Assembly: GCF_025244925.1 (NCBI RefSeq)
Contig: NZ_CP104275.1
Span: forward strand, 1,984,001-2,048,000
Reading direction: 5' to 3'
Origin: Arthrobacter zhaoxinii
GTDB taxonomy: Bacteria > Actinomycetota > Actinomycetes > Actinomycetales > Micrococcaceae
Length of the DNA stretch: 64,000 bases
Shown: positions 61,657 through 64,000 of the stretch, one piece after another
Layout of the letters: each line of letters begins with the position of its first letter
Numbering within the stretch: the stretch's first letter is position 1
Program-made: the position numbers and the translations under genes
Notes under the pieces: model-generated
Told to the model about the DNA's origin: nothing
Database searches by the model: none
Seen by the model: only the letters and a program-made list of their open reading frames with translations

Positions 61657-63099
61657 ATGGAGTGGTTCAGCGCCGAAGGGTACGAATTCGCCCGCCAGGT
61701 CCTGCAGCGGGGTATTGCCGCCGTCTACCTGATCGCGTTCCTCTCCGCCGCCGCCCAGTTCCGGGCCCTGCTGGGCGAGAACGGACTGCTGCCGGCACCG
61801 ACGTTCCTGGCCCGGGTTAAGGGCCGGGGAATTCCTACCCTCTTCCACTGGCACTACTCCGACCGGTTCCTGCTCGCCGTCGTCTGGGCAGGCGCCGTCG
61901 TCGCCGCCCTGCTGGTGGCGGGAGTGCCGCAGTCGGGGCCGTGGTGGCTGCCGATGGCGGCGTTCCTGTTTATCTGGGGGCTGTACCTGTCGGTGGTGAA
62001 CATCGGGCAGACGTTCTACGGGTTCGGCTGGGAATCGCTCCTGCTGGAGGCCGGATTCCTGGCCGCGTTTTTGGGCTCCGACGACGTCGCGGCACCGGTG
62101 GCGGTGCTCTGGGCCTTCCGCTGGCTGGTGTTCCGGCTGGAATTCGGGGCCGGCCTGATCAAGCTGCGCGGCGACAGGGTGTGGCGGGACCTCACGGCCC
62201 TGTACTACCACCACGAAACCCAGCCGATGCCGAACCCGGCGAGCTGGTTCTTCCACCACCTGCCGCGGCCGCTGCACCGGGTGGAGGTGCTGGGCAACCA
62301 CTTCGCCCAGCTGGTGGTGCCGTTCTTCCTGTTCTTCCCGCAGCCGGTGGCTTCGATCGCCGCGGCAGTGGTGGTGATTACCCAGTTCTGGCTGGTCCTC
62401 TCGGGGAACTTCGCCTGGCTGAACGTGCTGACCATCCTGCTGGCGTGCACGGCGGTCAGCGATTCGGCCGTGCGGGCGGTGCTTCCGGGCGTGCAGTTCG
62501 CCGCACCGGATCCGGAGGCAACCCCGGCGGCGTTCGCCGTCGTCGTCCTAGCCGTAACCGTGGCGGTCCTGTACTGGGCCTGGGCGCCGCTGAAGAACCT
62601 GGTCCGCCGGGACCAGCTGATGAATGCCAGCTTCAACCGCTGGCACCTGTCCAACGCCTACGGCGCGTTCGGGAGCATCACCCGGCACCGCAGCGAGGTG
62701 GTCATTGAGGGCACCAACGATCCGCCGGGGCCGGATGCCCGCTGGCTGGAGTACGAGTTTCGGGGCAAACCCGGGGACCCGCGCCGGATGCCGCGCCAGT
62801 TCGCGCCCTACCATCTGCGGCTGGACTGGCTGATGTGGTTTCTGGGCCTGGGTGCCTCCGGGGCCTGGTTCCCGGTGCTGCTGCGGAAACTGCTCGCTGC
62901 CGACCGCCGGACCCTGCGCCTGCTGCGCAGGGATCCGTTCGGCGGCGAGGCGCCCCGCTGGATCCGCGCCCGGGTCTACCGCTACCGTTTTTCCACGCCC
63001 GCGGAACTGCGCCGCGAACGGGTCTGGTGGGTACGGGAACCGGCGGGGATCCTCGTGGACCCGGTCGAGGGACCGGGTCCGGGAGGGGGTCCGTCCTAG
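61657..63099 (+). CDS. Lipase maturation factor (LMF1-like) membrane protein
   Basis: Protein of 480 residues with about seven membrane segments. Signature stretches of the LMF family are YGFGWESLLLEAGFLAAFLG (about 126-145), RWLVFRLEFGAGLIKLRGD (about 160-178) and the C-terminal FNRWHLSNAYGAFGSITRHRSEVVIEGTND followed by FRGKPGDPRRMPRQFAPYHLRLDWLMWF. In animals LMF1 helps lipases fold in the ER; in bacteria the role is unknown. The stop overlaps the convergent X25 gene by four bases. Confidence 0.87.
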   Translation: MEWFSAEGYEFARQVLQRGIAAVYLIAFLSAAAQFRALLGENGLLPAPTFLARVKGRGIPTLFHWHYSDRFLLAVVWAGAVVAALLVAGVPQSGPWWLPMAAFLFIWGLYLSVVNIGQTFYGFGWESLLLEAGFLAAFLGSDDVAAPVAVLWAFRWLVFRLEFGAGLIKLRGDRVWRDLTALYYHHETQPMPNPASWFFHHLPRPLHRVEVLGNHFAQLVVPFFLFFPQPVASIAAAVVVITQFWLVLSGNFAWLNVLTILLACTAVSDSAVRAVLPGVQFAAPDPEATPAAFAVVVLAVTVAVLYWAWAPLKNLVRRDQLMNASFNRWHLSNAYGAFGSITRHRSEVVIEGTNDPPGPDARWLEYEFRGKPGDPRRMPRQFAPYHLRLDWLMWFLGLGASGAWFPVLLRKLLAADRRTLRLLRRDPFGGEAPRWIRARVYRYRFSTPAELRRERVWWVREPAGILVDPVEGPGPGGGPS

Positions 63100-63863
63100 G
63101 CGTTTACCTTGGCGACCACGTTGTGCGTGGCGTGGTCGTACAGGAAGGTCAGCGGGCCGCCGGCATGCCGCGTTTCGATGTTGCCGCCGTCGCGGTGGGC
63201 ATCGAACCCGTAGTTCTCGTCCCAGGAACCGTTCAGTGCCACCTTGTAGGCGTACGTGCCTTCGGGCAGGTCCAGCGTGAGCTTCCACAGTTCGTCGTGG
63301 CGGTCGAAGGCGAACTGCGCTCCGGCCGGGTCCCAGTCCTCGGTGCCGAGCGCGGCGCCGAAGTCGCCGGCAAGGGCCACGGACTGCGGCTGCGGGAAGG
63401 ACGGCTCCGGAATATCGGTCTCCGGGTGTGAGCCGTGCTGCTCGGCCGGAGCCGACGGTACGGCGACGGCGTCGCGCAGGGCCTCTTCCACTACTTCCTC
63501 AGCCGGGGAGACTGCTTCGGGTACCGGCTTGCCGTTAAGGGCAGCGGACAGATGCGCCGGCTCCGGGAAGTCCTTCAGGGCCTGGCGGCCCTCGTTGGTG
63601 ATGCTCCAGCCGGCGCGGGCCTCCTTGAGGATCCAGCCGGCCTTGACGAGCTTGGTGGTGGCATTCACCAGGGCACGCTCGCCGCGGGTGGTGCCGCTGG
63701 CCAGGGTTTCCGCCTCGCGTCCGGCAAGCGGTACACGGTCCAGGGCGGTGCCGAGTACCTTCGCCTTGCTGACCTTGCCGGTAGCCGACGGGTCCTCTGC
63801 GGCGAGGATTTCAAGGACCGCCCGCAGCCGCAGCGCAGTGTTTTCAACGGTGTCTGAGCCCAA
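63096..63863 (-). CDS. Winged-helix plus pullulanase X25 (CBM-like) fusion protein
   Basis: Protein of 255 residues from a TTG at 63863, supported by AAAGGA six bases upstream. The N-terminal region (about 5-100) looks like a winged-helix module of the Mrr-N type (TRGERALVNATTKLVKAGWILKEARAGWSITNEGRQAL). The C-terminal 90 residues are an X25-like carbohydrate-binding module (VALAGDFGAALGTEDWDPAGAQFAFDRHDELWKLTLDLPEGTYAYKVALNGSWDENYGFDAHRDGGNIE). It has no signal peptide. Combining DNA-binding-like and glycan-binding domains in one cytosolic protein is unusual. Domain assignments are by pattern only. Confidence 0.72.
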   Translation of the reverse strand: MGSDTVENTALRLRAVLEILAAEDPSATGKVSKAKVLGTALDRVPLAGREAETLASGTTRGERALVNATTKLVKAGWILKEARAGWSITNEGRQALKDFPEPAHLSAALNGKPVPEAVSPAEEVVEEALRDAVAVPSAPAEQHGSHPETDIPEPSFPQPQSVALAGDFGAALGTEDWDPAGAQFAFDRHDELWKLTLDLPEGTYAYKVALNGSWDENYGFDAHRDGGNIETRHAGGPLTFLYDHATHNVVAKVNA

Positions 63864-64000
63864 TGGAATTCCTTTGTTACGAATGAAGATAGCGGCTCCT
63901 GATAAGCCCGCTGACCGCCATCAACACTATCGTCGGGAACCCCGGCGACGAAGCACCACGGGCCTAGTGTTGCGTAACTCTCGCCCGCAGCCGGGCAAAA

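Noticed and set aside
1..64000. CRISPR arrays, IS elements, tRNA or rRNA genes, prophage
   Set aside because: No repeat-spacer pattern, transposase-like gene, tRNA cloverleaf or rRNA sequence was seen; a tRNA scan would settle small cases.

Overview
The window comes from a GC-rich actinobacterium, most likely Micrococcaceae and Arthrobacter-like. The evidence is the alaS / rpsD / rarA / aspS / hisS / DUF349 / rel / secFD-yajC / ruvBAC / yebC backbone, a mycothiol-based thiol system (mycoredoxin, S-(hydroxymethyl)mycothiol dehydrogenase, a DinB/maleylpyruvate-isomerase-type protein), a phosphatidylinositol-phosphate synthase, a DUF222-HNH (13E12-type) gene, and many GTG or leaderless starts. 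I see no rRNA, tRNA, CRISPR array, IS element or prophage.

Layout. 1-25 kb is conserved housekeeping, mostly on the minus strand: alaS (cut by the left edge), two small membrane proteins, rpsD, rarA, a nitronate monooxygenase, a PhzF-like enzyme, aspS, an adenine-deaminase-type enzyme, hisS, rel, secF/secD/yajC, ruvB/ruvA/ruvC and yebC. Interspersed on the plus strand are a VLRF1-like release-factor homologue, an APC permease, a cyclophilin, a DUF349 protein and an AbiEi-like regulator. 25-27 kb holds the murT-gatD pair (peptidoglycan lipid II amidation). 27-36 kb is accessory: two small methyltransferases, a GNAT protein, a DUF222-HNH gene under a LexA box, a CapA lipoprotein and an M3 oligopeptidase. 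36-43.5 kb holds pgsA, a HIT Ap4A-phosphorylase-like gene, thrS, and an SOS operon of a DUF6504 protein and dnaE2 behind a perfect LexA palindrome. 43.7-64 kb is metabolic and accessory: two paralogous drug exporters, a YhiM (DUF2776) homologue, an overlapping phosphatase/DUF2087/unknown cluster, chorismate mutase, an SRAP peptidase, mycoredoxin, the mscR-MBL formaldehyde pair, two paralogous zinc-ribbon proteins of unknown family, DUF427, VOC proteins, an MmyB-type regulator with its reductase, PIG-L, a lipase-maturation-factor homologue and a winged-helix/X25 fusion.

How the genes connect. DNA repair and SOS form one theme: rarA, ruvCAB, dnaE2, SRAP and the HNH gene, with two strong LexA boxes and one weak candidate. 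Mycothiol and formaldehyde detoxification form another. The most interesting observations are a dnaE2 operon with no imuB beside it, a LexA box lying over the start codon of the HNH gene, a VLRF1 homologue whose catalytic loop appears deleted, a MurT without zinc-ribbon cysteines, an internally deleted zinc alcohol dehydrogenase, and the unrecognised zinc-ribbon paralogue pair. I did not find one clear novel multi-gene system. All readings are from the sequence by eye, without database searches.
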